Made by a program: the position numbers and the translations under genes
Notes under the pieces: model-generated
What the model was told of the DNA's origin: nothing
Database searches by the model: none
The model's input: the letters and a program-made list of their open reading frames with translations, nothing else
Source: Lycocorax pyrrhopterus obiensis
Taxonomy: Eukaryota > Chordata > Aves > Passeriformes > Paradisaeidae
Length of the DNA: 64,000 bases
Reading direction: 5' to 3'
NCBI GenBank assembly: GCA_014706295.1
Contig: JACSVZ010000009.1
Span: 37,823,768-37,887,767 of the forward strand
Part shown: in pieces, positions 30,915-42,954 of the stretch
How positions within the stretch are numbered: the first letter of the stretch is position 1
How the letters are laid out: the number at the start of each line of letters is the position of its first letter

Positions 30915-33900
30915 CATCATCCTCCTCCTGTTTTTTCGCTTCCTGGACACAACCCCAAGCGAAGCTGGCAGAGGTTCAGCAGAGGATTGAGCATCGTTCC
31001 TGAAAGGACAGCCCTGAACAAGGGATGGTTTGTGAGCTGCTCGTAGCACTCATCTCCGTCAAGTGCTCCTCTCTTTTCCCGTATGGCTCTGTGTGGCAGC
31101 CGGATCCCTGGAAAAGGGGCTGCCAGCAGGCAGCGGGGCTGCAGCAGAGCCTGCCTCCCCTCCTGGCTCCAGCTTCGTGTTCTGGCTTTGCCTGGAGCAG
31201 CCGGACACAGGGGTGGCCTTCCTGAAGGTGCGGCCTTGGCCTTATCTCTTGAGTCATCCAGGTCATGAACTGGCCCCGTGTCAGCTCTGGGCTGAAATGT
31301 GAGCAATTCGTCAAGTTTTAAAACAACATCCTGAAAAAAGGATGTTGGCTCGTGCCTGTTTGACCATGGGGAGATGCTGCCCTGAGTCACACAAGAGAAT
31401 CCCAAACATGACATTTCAAGATTCAGTGCTGATATTCTTGGGGTTTGTTCCGATGTGTCACATCTTTCACTGGTCAAATTACTCATTTCCAAAGAATTGG
31501 TTTCTGTTTGGAAACAATGTGCAAAACACTAAAATTTGCTGCGTGTGCCTTATTCGCAAGGCCTTGGAGCAGACAGCTTTCCATCTCTTTTTTTTGTTTT
31601 TAAATTAAAAGCTGCTCCTTTGCAGTCTCCCTCCATCCCTCTCCACCAGCTCTTTGGAAAAATGGTGGAATGGGAGGAATAAGCAGTGAAGAAAATGAAT
31701 GCTCACAGGAAGCTGAGTTTCTCCCTTTTGTTCAATACTAGAACAGGAGATAAATCTGGAAAAATACAGTTGTGCAAAAGCTCTCAGGTGTTCTCCAAAG
31801 GGTTCTCCAATCCTGGTTTTTCTGCCTGTCCCTCCACTCCACACTGGAACACGTGGCATTCTCCTGGCAAGTGGGATCGAGCTCTGGAATTTCAGCTGTG
31901 GCTCTTTGGGAGCCCAACACACCAACCAAGGAATATCTTGGATCTAAGGAGAGAAGAAGACAGGGTTCAAAGAGCTCTTTGCTCATCCTGAATGGGAGCT
32001 GGGTGAGAACATCTGTTCCTGATCCATCCATCGGCCACCTCCGGACAGATGGACACAAGATGGACCAAAGCCGGCGCTGATGCCACCCGTTCCTTGGTGC
32101 TTTGGCTTCCTCAGAGGAGGAATTGGTCTCCTCCGGGATCCTGGAGGAGACATCTCCTCACACAGCTCCCGTGGAAAATCCGCCTGCGTCCAGCTATGCT
32201 TGGAATGTGGAAACTTTAACGCACAAGGAACCCTTACTCACCGTGAGCAGAGAGCTTCCATCAGCAGCTCCTGGTGATATCACCTTTGCATGATTTGTTT
32301 GCTGCCAACATCACCCAGCCCATCCCCAGGGATTTCGGGGTGCTTTGGGCACCGGGGACAATCCTTGGAAACCGCCAGCTTGTTGGCATTCCGTGGGGAA
32401 TCTGCTCCAGACCTGGTAATCCCCATAAACCCATTATTCATGTCAAACCCTTATGTTTAATGCCTTTTCCCATATCTTGGTAACTCTGGGGATAAGTCAG
32501 TGGGGGTTGATGTTTCCTTAAGGATTTCTCACACGCAGTCTGGAGTTCTGATTTATAGGGCCGAGTTTCGTGCTTTGCTCTGCTCAAATTCCCCATTTTT
32601 CTCCAGATCTGATCATAGCCTTTCACAGTTTCTCCTCTTTCCGTCCCAGAAATCATGATGTGTATATTAATAACACACACAATTTGGGATTGGCGTGGTA
32701 ATGGCTCCTGATCCCATCTAAGATTTCATGGGAATATCAAAATACATTTTTCTCCCCTCACAAATAATTTGCCCGAGCGCTTTCTACGACTGCAATAAAC
32801 CAGCTGAGAACAAGTGCTTTTAGTTTCAGAATAACTGCTCGATGATTTAAATCTAAAATTGCCCTCCAGATCTCTCTCCCTGCAATGCCAGCTACTAAAG
32901 CATCCACGGAAAATATTGAATAATATACATAAAACATGGATCTTACGCATCCCACCCCTCCTCCGCGCTGCTGGTGTGCAGCTAAACGCACATTAAAAGA
33001 ACATTATCGAGGTTTAAGGTCAAACGTTTGCGGATTAGGAAATGCGCGTTTCCTGCGTGTCGGAAGCGTGGGCTCCATCGGGAATACGTGGGGATGGTCA
33101 TTAATTCCACGGTCACGTCGGATTTTTTATTTTGTTCCAGAACCCGTGGAACCCACGGAGCGATTTTATCACCTTAAGGAGCAGCTCTTGAGGAACATCC
33201 GCACCTCTGGCGGGCCAGCGTGGAATCCCTGCCTCGTTTAGGGCCGCTGTTCTTCTGAACGCTGGCCCATTTGTTATCTCTTCGGCGGCGCTTATCAGTG
33301 CCATATTCCACTTCTTAACAGATGAAAAGGGATTATTTCTCACCGCTGCCTTGTGCGGTGATGCCACGAGCCGAGCCGGCCTGTGTGACAGGAGAGAAGC
33401 AGCGAGGTCACAAGTACCCGCTAATTCCCGCTGAGGAACCGCCTCGGATCATTCCCAATCCTTAACGTTATGCAGATGTCGGAAAAGGAGCTCCTGCTAC
33501 TTTCCTGTTAGGACTTCAAATCCCAAACTGCACTGCCTGCGTAGGGAATTCTTTCCTCGGGAAAAATCAGGATCAAGGGGCTCGACTGCCACGCGTGGCT
33601 CAGAGCCTGCCAAACACAAACCCTAAAGTCCTTCTGTTCCAAGGAGGGTTTGAAATTGATGCTGGCAGGGTGAGAACGAGCCTCTCCCGCTTCGTGATGT
33701 CGGTGGAATACTATGCAGGAACAACGGCATGAAAATCAATGCTAATTAGCTGTGAAGTGAAAACAAAATGAAGCTTGACACTCTCATAATCTCTATTTTG
33801 GCATTTAGCAATCCGGCTGTGACTCCAGTGCTGGGAGAGAACTGCATAAATCCATAAAATCAGCTCGAGACACCAGTGAGTCTCCCTCACCTGACTGACA

Positions 33901-34440
33901 GGTCCTTGGGTGCTAAGCCTTGGATGTGAATTAAGCTCAGCTATTCCAAGTTTCAGGAGCTGAGGGCAAAGCTTTACCGAAGCTAAAATGCTTTTAAAAG
34001 CCCTTAATGAAGGCAGGATATTAAGACAGAGGCCGAGGTGGTTAAAGATCCTGGCTGTGGTGTTATTACTCCCAGGCAGGATGGAATCCCATCCCTGCTG
34101 CCAGCCCTGGGAACTGTCCTGCAGGGCCTGCAGCTCCTGGGCCAGATCCAGAGGCTGTCCCAAGGTGTTTATCCACATGGGGGGTGGCAGGTGTGAGGTT
34201 CTCTCCCCTTTACAGAGGGATAAAGGGTGGAGAAATGATTTTTCGAGGAGCACATGTGGAGTCCATGAGTAAGGACATGTGGGGGGTGGTCACTCCTTTC
34301 CCATCACACCACCCAGCCAAGGAGGACTTGTAGAAGCCATGAAAATTAGGGGGATTATTCAGATATATCTGAATTCTGCCTCTGGAAAAGCTTCATGGTT
34401 TGGGAACGGGAAAACATGTTTTAGGAGCCAGAGAAATGCT
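30915..34440. other. RND3 upstream region, no gene recognised
   Basis: No mobile element seen. 32980-33450 has CG-containing, non-repetitive sequence that might be conserved regulatory DNA. All frames are short and unrelated to known proteins. Confidence 0.45.
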
Positions 34441-34444
34441 CTTA

Positions 34445-34590
34445 GAATCAGAGAATCCCAGAATGGTTTGGGGTGGAAGGGACCTTAAAGCTCATCCCAT
34501 TCCACCCCTGCCATGGGCAGGGACACCTCCCACTATCCCAGGGTGCTCCAAGCTCCATCCAGCCTGACCTTGGACACTTCCAGAGATGGG
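34445..34590 (-). mobile_element. CR1 LINE 3' end, well preserved
   Basis: cagagaatcccagaatggtt, ggggtggaagggaccttaaa, catcccattccacccctgcc, gggacacctcccactatccc and ccttggacacttccagagat, reverse orientation. Confidence 0.92.
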
Positions 34591-34599
34591 ACAAGGAGA

Positions 34600-37500
34600 T
34601 TCTTGTGAGGGGTCAAGTTCAGACACACTGCCTGAACTGGCTGTTTGACCTTCTCATCCCACCAGCTGGAGAATCGCCTCAGATCAAACCTTCCCTGCAG
34701 CAGAATTATTCCTTTTGGATAAATGCATCTAAAGCAGGAAAACTCCTGGATAAACACAGCACAAGGATCTCGTGCAGACCCAGCTCGGCTGTTCCATATT
34801 TATGCTTTGTTAGTGCTCGCAGGAAGAACAAATTGCACGTTGGGGGTGCTTTGCCATCCATGAAATCACGTGGAGCTCAAGGACATTCCCTGCCTTGGGA
34901 TGGTGGGGCAGGAACAGCCTCCAGTGAGCAGGAACGCGCGTGAGGAGCCAAAACTCCGCATTCCCAGCCCACAGCTGTAACTCCGGGGTTCTGTCTGAAT
35001 TCCTGCTGCTGTTGTGCATTCCTGGCTCGTACAAAATCAGCACAAACATCTTAGGAAGGACTTGTATCCACAGGGATCAAAGCCTGTGAGTCTGTAATTG
35101 GGATGATAACACTGGATTGGGTTTCAACAACAAAGAAGAATTGTTTTGAGGGTTTTTTTTTCCCAAAGCCTCGTTGGAATTTGAAGGAACACCAGAGTTG
35201 CATTACGTTGATCTGGGTCTGGACTCTGATCTGAACTAGATCTGAAGATCCACAGAAATTTACAGAGAAAATCCCATTGAATTGCTTGTGCTTTGGCTTG
35301 GAGTGAAACGATTTCTAGATGCTGTTGGAGAATATCCTGCAGACAAAAAGATTTCCTTCTCAGTTCCTGGAGGTTAATTATGGAGATTCCTTATAGAGGA
35401 TCAGCAGTGCCAGTTGCTGGGGAGACAGGAAAAGTATTTGTTAAAGGGAATTCTAGCCTGGAGCTGCATAAAAATCTTCTGACAGGATGGTTTTCCATCC
35501 GAAATATTGATATGCTGAAGGCAGCTTGTTTTGCAGAACTTCTTGGATTTCAGTGGAATTTGGTATTAGGAACTTGCTGAGATGAAATTCTCTGCTAAGG
35601 TTGCAACTTTCAAATTTAACCTTTTTTTTTTTTAATGAGATATTAAAATCCAAGATTTATTTATAATGTAGTTTCTGGAGATGGACAGGAAATGAGTAAA
35701 CTTGGAACATTTTTAGTCAAAGGATGGAGTTAATTTCGCAAGGAATTTTGAAATCCTTTTGCTCGAATCTCATTTTGGGCTGGAAAAAAGGAGTGCAATT
35801 GTGTAATCCCCACTCCTCACCCAGCTCTGGCCGATCCCAGCGGGTGCTGGGGGCCAAAGGCAGACTCTGGGAACAGCTTCCAGGGAAAAGTGCAGTGGAT
35901 TAGGTCAGTACTGCATGTCCTTACCCATTCCTCTAAATTCCTCCCACTTCCCTGAAGGCACGGCAGCCTGGAATTATTGCTGAAGAGCACAAAACTCTGT
36001 GAATGAGGAATGGCACTTTTTGGCTGCGGCACCACCAAGGTGGATTCGTTATCCTGAGGAAGTTCAGAGCCATTCTCCTCCCCCACCCCTTCGTTCCACC
36101 CCAAGCCTCAAATATTCGGTGACCCAAAGCTTTCCTGGCTGCACACACATATTTGTAATTCCTGCCCATGTGAATGAGTAACAGCAGCACAGACCCTTGG
36201 AAGCATTGCAGGAATTTTTTGGGAGCCATTTGAAACTCTTCGCGCGCTGGGGCGTTGATTTTTATTGTTTTCTGTCCCTCAGGCACAACAATTCCCACCA
36301 TAAAGTTGTGGGGACGAGTTCAGAGCTGGATTTCACCATTTGTGGGGCTGGGAGCTTTAGCTTGGAGGGTACCAGGCTGGGATTAATCCGGCTCTGAGCT
36401 GCAGAAAAACCTCAGGAATTTCAGGGGATAAAAGCAGGGTGGCCATGGGCATCCATGAGGGGAAAGCACCAAGCAGAGACAAGGAGAGAAATGAGGATTG
36501 GAGCTGCTCTAAAGCAAATACAGAGAGGAGAAATCCCCTGGGAAAAGAGTTTTGCTGGGATTTGGGAGATGCAAGATCCATGGGAATAGGACAGCTAAAA
36601 AATAAGAACAGCAAATGTTCCACTTTAGGAAACTCCCAATCGCTGCGAAAGCAAAAGCTGCTCCAGCAAGTCCTCGCTCCCAGGTTCCCAGATTTCTAAT
36701 TAACTCAAACTGTGGAGGCAGCTCCTGCACGGCCCTGGCGAGGGATTGGCTTCGGGAGGAGCTGCTCTCCAGAGCTCTCGGAGGGAGGCTGCACAAAAAT
36801 GAGATTTCAACCAAGGCCCCGGGTCAAACAGGACATTTCTAGGTCACGGGGGCCTTGGCCTGGATTTTCAGCAGCTCTGCCTGCAGCCAGCAGGATGAAA
36901 TGCAGAGCTTTGCTCCCTTTCTCTGCTTCCTTTGTGGCGTGTGGAAAAATGAGACGTTTCCAGGAGCTGGAGCGCAGAAAGCACCAGCATGGACGGATGG
37001 ATGGCGGTGGCGGTCGGCGATTTGGGGCTTCCACACCACGGTGAGAGCCTCTCCCACTCCAGCCGCTCCTAAAGCAGATTTCCCTGGAAAAGTGTGAACA
37101 TCCCTGGATCACACACAGCCTTCTGAGCGAGGCTAATTAGGCAAGTGTTGGTTGCAGCAGCTTTCACACCCTTTCCAGCCCGAGATTTCCATAGGCAGGA
37201 AAAGTTCCATCGTGCTAATTAAATGACTCAGAAGAGCCCAACTGGTCTTCTAACACATCCTAGCTCTGCTTTTGTTGTCAGGTGTTTGCACAGGAATGAT
37301 TCAAAGCTGGAAATCTCTTCTTCCTACACCGCTGTTTACTGAATTAAGGAATTAAGGGATTATTAGAAGGCTGCAGAAAATGAGGGCTTCACTTTATTCC
37401 CAGCTTGGTGGGATGTGAATTGTTGGAAGGGTTGGAGGGAACCTGCAGGATATTGCTGCTCCATCCCTTCACCTCCAAACCCTACAGAGCAGCCAGATGC

Positions 37501-40500
37501 AGGATTTCTGAGCTTTCAGGAACAGCCTGGCAGCAGGAGTGAGCATAAATCCCTCCAAAACTCTCATTGGATGCATTAAAAATTAATTCCTTGGCTCAGT
37601 TATTTCATCTGGAAGGCAAGGCAGAGCCAGGAGAAGCTGTCCTCAGATAAAACCCTGACATCAGCTCATGGGGCGATCTGGGAGCCTCCGGGAACCCGGA
37701 GCTGAGCTTCCCAAACTTTTGCATATCCCGTGCTCAGCACATCCAGGTGAGCGGCTGCCGGCCGGGAGCTCACGCGCAGCTTGGATTTCGGCTGGAACGT
37801 GTATTTGCAAAGTCCAAGGAGAGCCTCATTTTTTCACCATAAAAGGTTGGGAGCGAAATTCCAGAGCTGAATTAACATGTCCTGCTGCTCCTCGACGTGG
37901 GAAAAGAATGCTGCGTCCTCCCACGTCGCTGCTTCCCATCCCAGGGCTTCTTCCCTCTTTCCGACTTGTCCCTGCAAGTCCGACCTTTACTGCCATGAGC
38001 CAACAATTAATTAGAAGGATTTAATTACCCCTCATCAAGAGAGATACCTGCAGAAGCCAGGTCTGGTTCTCTCCGTGCTTACATGGCTTTTCTCCCGCTG
38101 CATTTTCCAAATTAATTGGAGTCGTCCAGAGTTTTCACAGTTCTGGGGGGAAATCTGGCACGGGAATCTCTTCTGACCTCCTGCTAATAAATAATGATGG
38201 GAAGAGAGGATTATCCAGCAGCCAAATACATTCCTGAGGGGGCTTGAGGGGTTATTCCTGGTGGGAATGGGATGCCGGTGGAGGTCACCATCCCTGCTCG
38301 GTGCTCAGGGTCACAGCACTGCTCCACCTTTTCATCCTTGTGAAAATCAGCAGGGGATGGACGATAAATCTTTTCCAATCAAAGGAATCGGGAATTGAGC
38401 TTTGGAATTCTGTCATTTGGGGAATGAGAAGGATGGTCCTGCAACAGTTTTCCCCTGTGGAAGTGAGGATGACAGAGAGGGCTGACAATAACTAAACGCT
38501 AATTTTAGACTCTAAAATAGGTACATTTTCATCCTTCTGGAATCTTCTGGTCCAAGAAGAGAGCCTTGCTCTGTTCCTGGTTCTCCTGCCAGTTTTCCAG
38601 CGGGATGCAGGGCAAGCCAGTTCATGTCTCTGTGCCTTTCCTTATCTGAGGCTCGCAGTAACTCCCAGGCTCGAAAGGGCACCAGGAGGGCGAATTCATC
38701 ACCACCACCTCCCCAAGATCTCTGGTGCCTCCTGGGAGCCTGGGATTCAGCTGGAAAATGTCCTTCCTGGTGGATCCTTGGGTGCTGCTGGCAGGACATG
38801 GTGCTTTCCCATCCCTGCTGCCTGGCACATTCCGCGTTTGTTCCCAGGACCAGGGGACTCCAAACCCAAGCGAGCTGATCCCAACACCAGATCTTTTTAG
38901 CAGGGAACATCCAGGAAGCAAATCCGGTGCCAGAGAGTCACGGTGCAAGCCTAGGATGCTCCAGGAAAACCAGGGGCATTCTCCAGAGCTTTTCCAGAAG
39001 GAATGGCAGCTGGGAAAGTGCAAGAGGTGGGAGCAGGGAGCACAGGCAGCCCCCTGGTCTTGGGCGAGGAGGGTGATGGCATTCACACGCTGGCATCCCT
39101 TCCCCAGTGCCACACCTGGAGCTTGTGGTTGCTCCAGACAAGCCGGCTCACATCCCTGACTTTCCCAAAGCCGCCGTGACTCCAGCCTGGAGAATTCCCC
39201 GGGTCCTCGATGGAGGATTTACCGGCTGTGTGAATTTTGGGGATCCAATGCCTGGTCACCATGGAGAGCGAGGAGCTGCATCTTGTGGGGGTGGCAGCTC
39301 CCTGCTTGACACCGGGCTGTCCCCTTAGGGTGGCAGAACCTTTGAGCAGCACAGCACCAGCTCCTGCTGGAGAAAACATCTCCAGTTACTGGAAAACCAG
39401 GAGGATTTAGCTGGAGTTAAAGCCTCCCTGTGCCCGGAGCAGCAGTGAGGGGCTGCATGGGTGATAAAGGCCCTCAGGAGAAGGTGGAGCTGCCCCCACG
39501 CTGCAGCTGAGGCCACTCGAGCTTAGCAGGGCCACAGGTGGAGAAATCAGCTTGGAAACTGTTCCGAATGTTCCCAAAGGGACGAGGTTGCTTCAGCTCT
39601 GGGGTTAAGGCCTCGGTATTCCAGCTGTGCGGGGCTGGCCGGATCCATGGGACTGCCCGTCCCTTCCCAACATTCCCTCCGGGAGCTGCTGATGGAGCCA
39701 GGTTAGGGTTGGCTTCTATGGATCCATTCATGGAAGCTCAGATCCTGGTTTTAGTGATGCCAAAAATGGAGGAGCAGCTCCTTTGGAGACATTTCCACCT
39801 GAAGGGATTTTTACTCCCTCACTCCTCAATCTTCCTCAGCCTTGCCAAACCACCGTGAGTTTTCCACAGGGATGAGAGAGGTGATCGACAGGGATGTGGT
39901 ACCAAAGCTGAGCGATTCCCATCATTTCACCCTGGTGGGTACAACACAATCCAGGCATTTCATCCCTAGAAATCCTCGAGATCCCATACACCCCATCCCC
40001 CGTGCTGCTCACGAGGGGTATAAACCCAAGGGATTGGGGATGAGCCATGGAAAAAACAGGGTTTTCCCTAGGAAAAGCCCAGCTTTCAGTCAGCTGTGAC
40101 AAGCACTGGGCAGAGGGACATCAGGGACATCAGGGACATCCCGCTGTCCCCGTGCCAGCAGGACACCTGACCTTGTGCACAAAACCATTTCTTGAAGAGA
40201 CTCTCCCCCAAGTGCAGCGAGGAAAGTGCCCTGGGCTGAGAGCCAGGGTGCTGCCGGGGGGATCCCTATCCCTCCTCTTCCTTCCTCTCCAGCAGGTGGG
40301 AATCCCCCTCCCAGCCCAGGAGCCCTTGGCATGGGCACATTCCCGGCAGCGCTCCCGTGGGCACCTCGGGAGCTTTGTACTGAGTCACCCCTGAGCAGAG
40401 CAGAGATAAGGAAAGGACTGGCAGCCCTCCAGCCCGCACAGATGCCGGCTGATTTTGAACTCCACAAACGATTCCTGTGCTCCAGGAAGGATCCCAACAC

Positions 40501-40960
40501 CTCCTCCTCCTCTCCAAATCCTTTTTAAAGTCCCCCATTTCTCCCTCTTTCTCCACATTCTCCCTGTGACGTCAACACCTTCACTATGGGTACCCCAAAA
40601 AAACCCCGGAAAAGCCAAACCAAATATTTTGTTGAGAACCAAACGGAGCCAAAGCTTGGGGGGGGCAAGAAGAGGTTTTGTTTTATCAGCAAACCGAACA
40701 CTCTGGTCAGGAGCAAAATGCTGTTTTCCCTCTTGGAACAGCCTTCTGGAAATGAGGCCAAGGCAGGTTTCATTTGCAACATTCATTTGATGAACTCCGC
40801 GGGTTAATGATGTTGCTGGGTTTAATTAAAGCAGTTTTAGGCAGGTTCAGTCCCTCCTCCTTAGGAAGGGCCCAGTGCTTTGGAAGCGCTGCTGACATCC
40901 AGGCCAGAGCCCAGCTTCCGGCCGGAATCACGGAATCGTCACCATGGGCGAGACATGGGG
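34600..40960. other. Intergenic, no gene recognised
   Basis: A consensus AP-1 site TGACTCA lies at about 37225 between AT-rich homeodomain-like words (gctaattaaa). A 12-bp triplicate (gggacatcagggacatcagg) lies at about 40117-40140. No element or coding exon was recognised otherwise. Confidence 0.45.
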
Positions 40961-41426
40961 TACAGCCCCAAATCCCTGTTACAGCCCCAAATCCCTGTTA
41001 CAGCCCCAAATTCCTGTTACAGCCCCAAATCCCAATTTTCCAGCCCCAAATCCCAATTTTCCAGCCCCAAATCACCCTTTCAGCCCCAAATTCCAATTTC
41101 AGCTCCAAATCACCCTTTCAGCCCCAAATGCCTGAATTTCAGCCCCAAATTCCTGAATTCCAGCCCCAAATCCCTATTTTGGCCCTAAAGCCCTGTTTCA
41201 TCCCCAAATCCCTGTTTCAGCCCCAAATCCCTGTTTCATCCCCAAATCCCAATTTCAGCCCCAAATCTCTGTTTCAGCCCCAAATCCCTATTTTGGCCCC
41301 AAATCTCTGTCTCATCCCCAAATCCTACTACAGCCCCAAATCCCTGTTCCAGCCCCAAATTCCTGTTTCAGCCCCAAATCCCAATTTCATCCCCAAATCC
41401 CCATTTCAGCCCCAAATCCCTGTTCC
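40961..41426. repeat. Minisatellite, about 24 units of 17-23 bp (cagccccaaatccctgttt)
   Basis: The unit core ccccaaat is very regular while the second half varies among ccctgttt, cccaattt, caccctttc and cctgaattt. The minus strand carries repeated ATTTGGGG. The 284-residue frame over it (P-Q-I-P-type repeats) is not a gene. Confidence 0.92.
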
Positions 41427-42029
41427 AGCCCTGTGTCTGAGGCAGGGACCTGATTGCCCACAAGGTTTTCTCGGTTGCCCTCAAGTTCGATTTGGGACAC
41501 CAGGGCTTCCACATTCCGGTGAGGCACAGCAGGAACACGGCCCCACTCCTGCAATTTCTCCTCATCTCTTCCCAAAACTGATGGACCCCAAAGCGTATCC
41601 TGAGAGCTTGGGAAGTGTCCAAGCGTGAAAAGCCCTGGTGAGCCCTGAGGAGCCGTCCCAGGCTTCTCTCCAGCCCTAAAATAAACCAAACCCGGCGGTG
41701 GCCGCTGCTTTCCGTGGAAAGCGTTTCCTGCAGGAAGATCCCGAGGTGACGCAGCTCCAGTGCGTCCCTGCGGGGTTGCCCGGCACCTTTGTCCCCGTGG
41801 TGACACCGCACCCCTCATTTCTGGGCTGGCTGTCACCTCCTCGGTGACTCGGACTTCCAGCCCGGCGCTGGTCTCCGCCAGGGAAGCGGTGCTGGGAATG
41901 CTGAGTGATGGAAAATCCAAGCGGAGCAGCAAATATCCCTCTGTCAAATGTGGGAATGAAGGCTCCGGATTTATTCTGCATCCTGAAAAGTCTCGGCTTC
42001 CTGCTCAGACTCACCCTGGCCTTTCCACT

Positions 42030-42080
42030 GATGTTGGACTTGATCTTGGAGGTCTTTTCCAACCTTAATTTTCTGTGGGT
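42030..42080 (+). mobile_element. CR1 LINE terminal remnant
   Basis: tgttggacttgatcttggag and gtcttttccaaccttaattt are the last 50 bp of a CR1. Confidence 0.6.
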
Positions 42081-42739
42081 GGGAATATTTTGTCAGAGGA
42101 TGCTCCAGATCCTGGCAATCAATTTTCCAGCCCAATCCTGCATCCCTGCTTGTGGATCAAAGCCTTTTGCCAAACTGTTGTTTCTTTGCTTGGCAAATCC
42201 ACAGAATGTGTTGGATTTCTCTAGGTGAATTAAAGTAGGAAAGGAATAATAATCTCCTCAAAATCAGCGGGATATCCCTGCGAGTTCCCCGTCTCACATC
42301 CCAATTGCTGCAATGCTAATTCCCAGCGGGATGCCTGCCAGGAAATCTTGGGGAATGAGCAGCCTTCCCTATCCAGGACCTTCCTCAGGGACATAGGCAA
42401 GAACAGGGCTTTAATTCCCATCCCTAAATTTCCCATCATTAAGTTAATAACCCCATTGTTACAAGGGCACCTTCAATTTTGGAGGCACGACACCCCAGGC
42501 TTTGAACTTGGGGGAAGATTTAAATCCCTTTCGGTCAGGGATGAACCCTTGTTCCTTGTGGGACCACAGGAGATCAGGACTGGTGACAGAGGAAAGGGGT
42601 GACTTGTTCAGTACATGAAAGATTTTTTAGGAATAAAGGAATTTTTGAAGGGGTTCAACACAAATTCTTTGATAGTTTAGATTCACAGCAGTGTGGGCTG
42701 ACAGGACAAGGGGGAATGGCTCAGGACTGGAAGAGAGTG

Positions 42740-42950
42740 GATTATGGTTAGGAAAAAATTGTTTCCTGTGAGGGTGGGGAGGCCTTGGAATGGGCTGTGG
42801 CTGCCCCTGGATCCCTGGAAGTGCCCAAGGCCAGGCTGGACAGGGCTTGGAGCACCCTGGGATAGTGGAAGATGTCCTTGCCCAAGTCAGGCGGTAAAAT
42901 AGGATGGGCTTTAATATTCCAGCCCAAACCAGTCTGGGATTCCATGATTT
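42740..42950 (+). mobile_element. CR1 LINE 3' end
   Basis: gtttcctgtgagggtgggga, ctgtggctgcccctggatcc, aaggccaggctggacagggc, caccctgggatagtggaaga and aaccagtctgggattccatg, in plus order. Confidence 0.9.
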
Positions 42951-42954
42951 ACAC

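Noticed and set aside
40774..41628. 284-residue plus-strand frame rich in P-Q-I-P
   Set aside because: It is the CCCCAAAT minisatellite plus unrelated flanks. Unit lengths that are not multiples of three make it break and shift.
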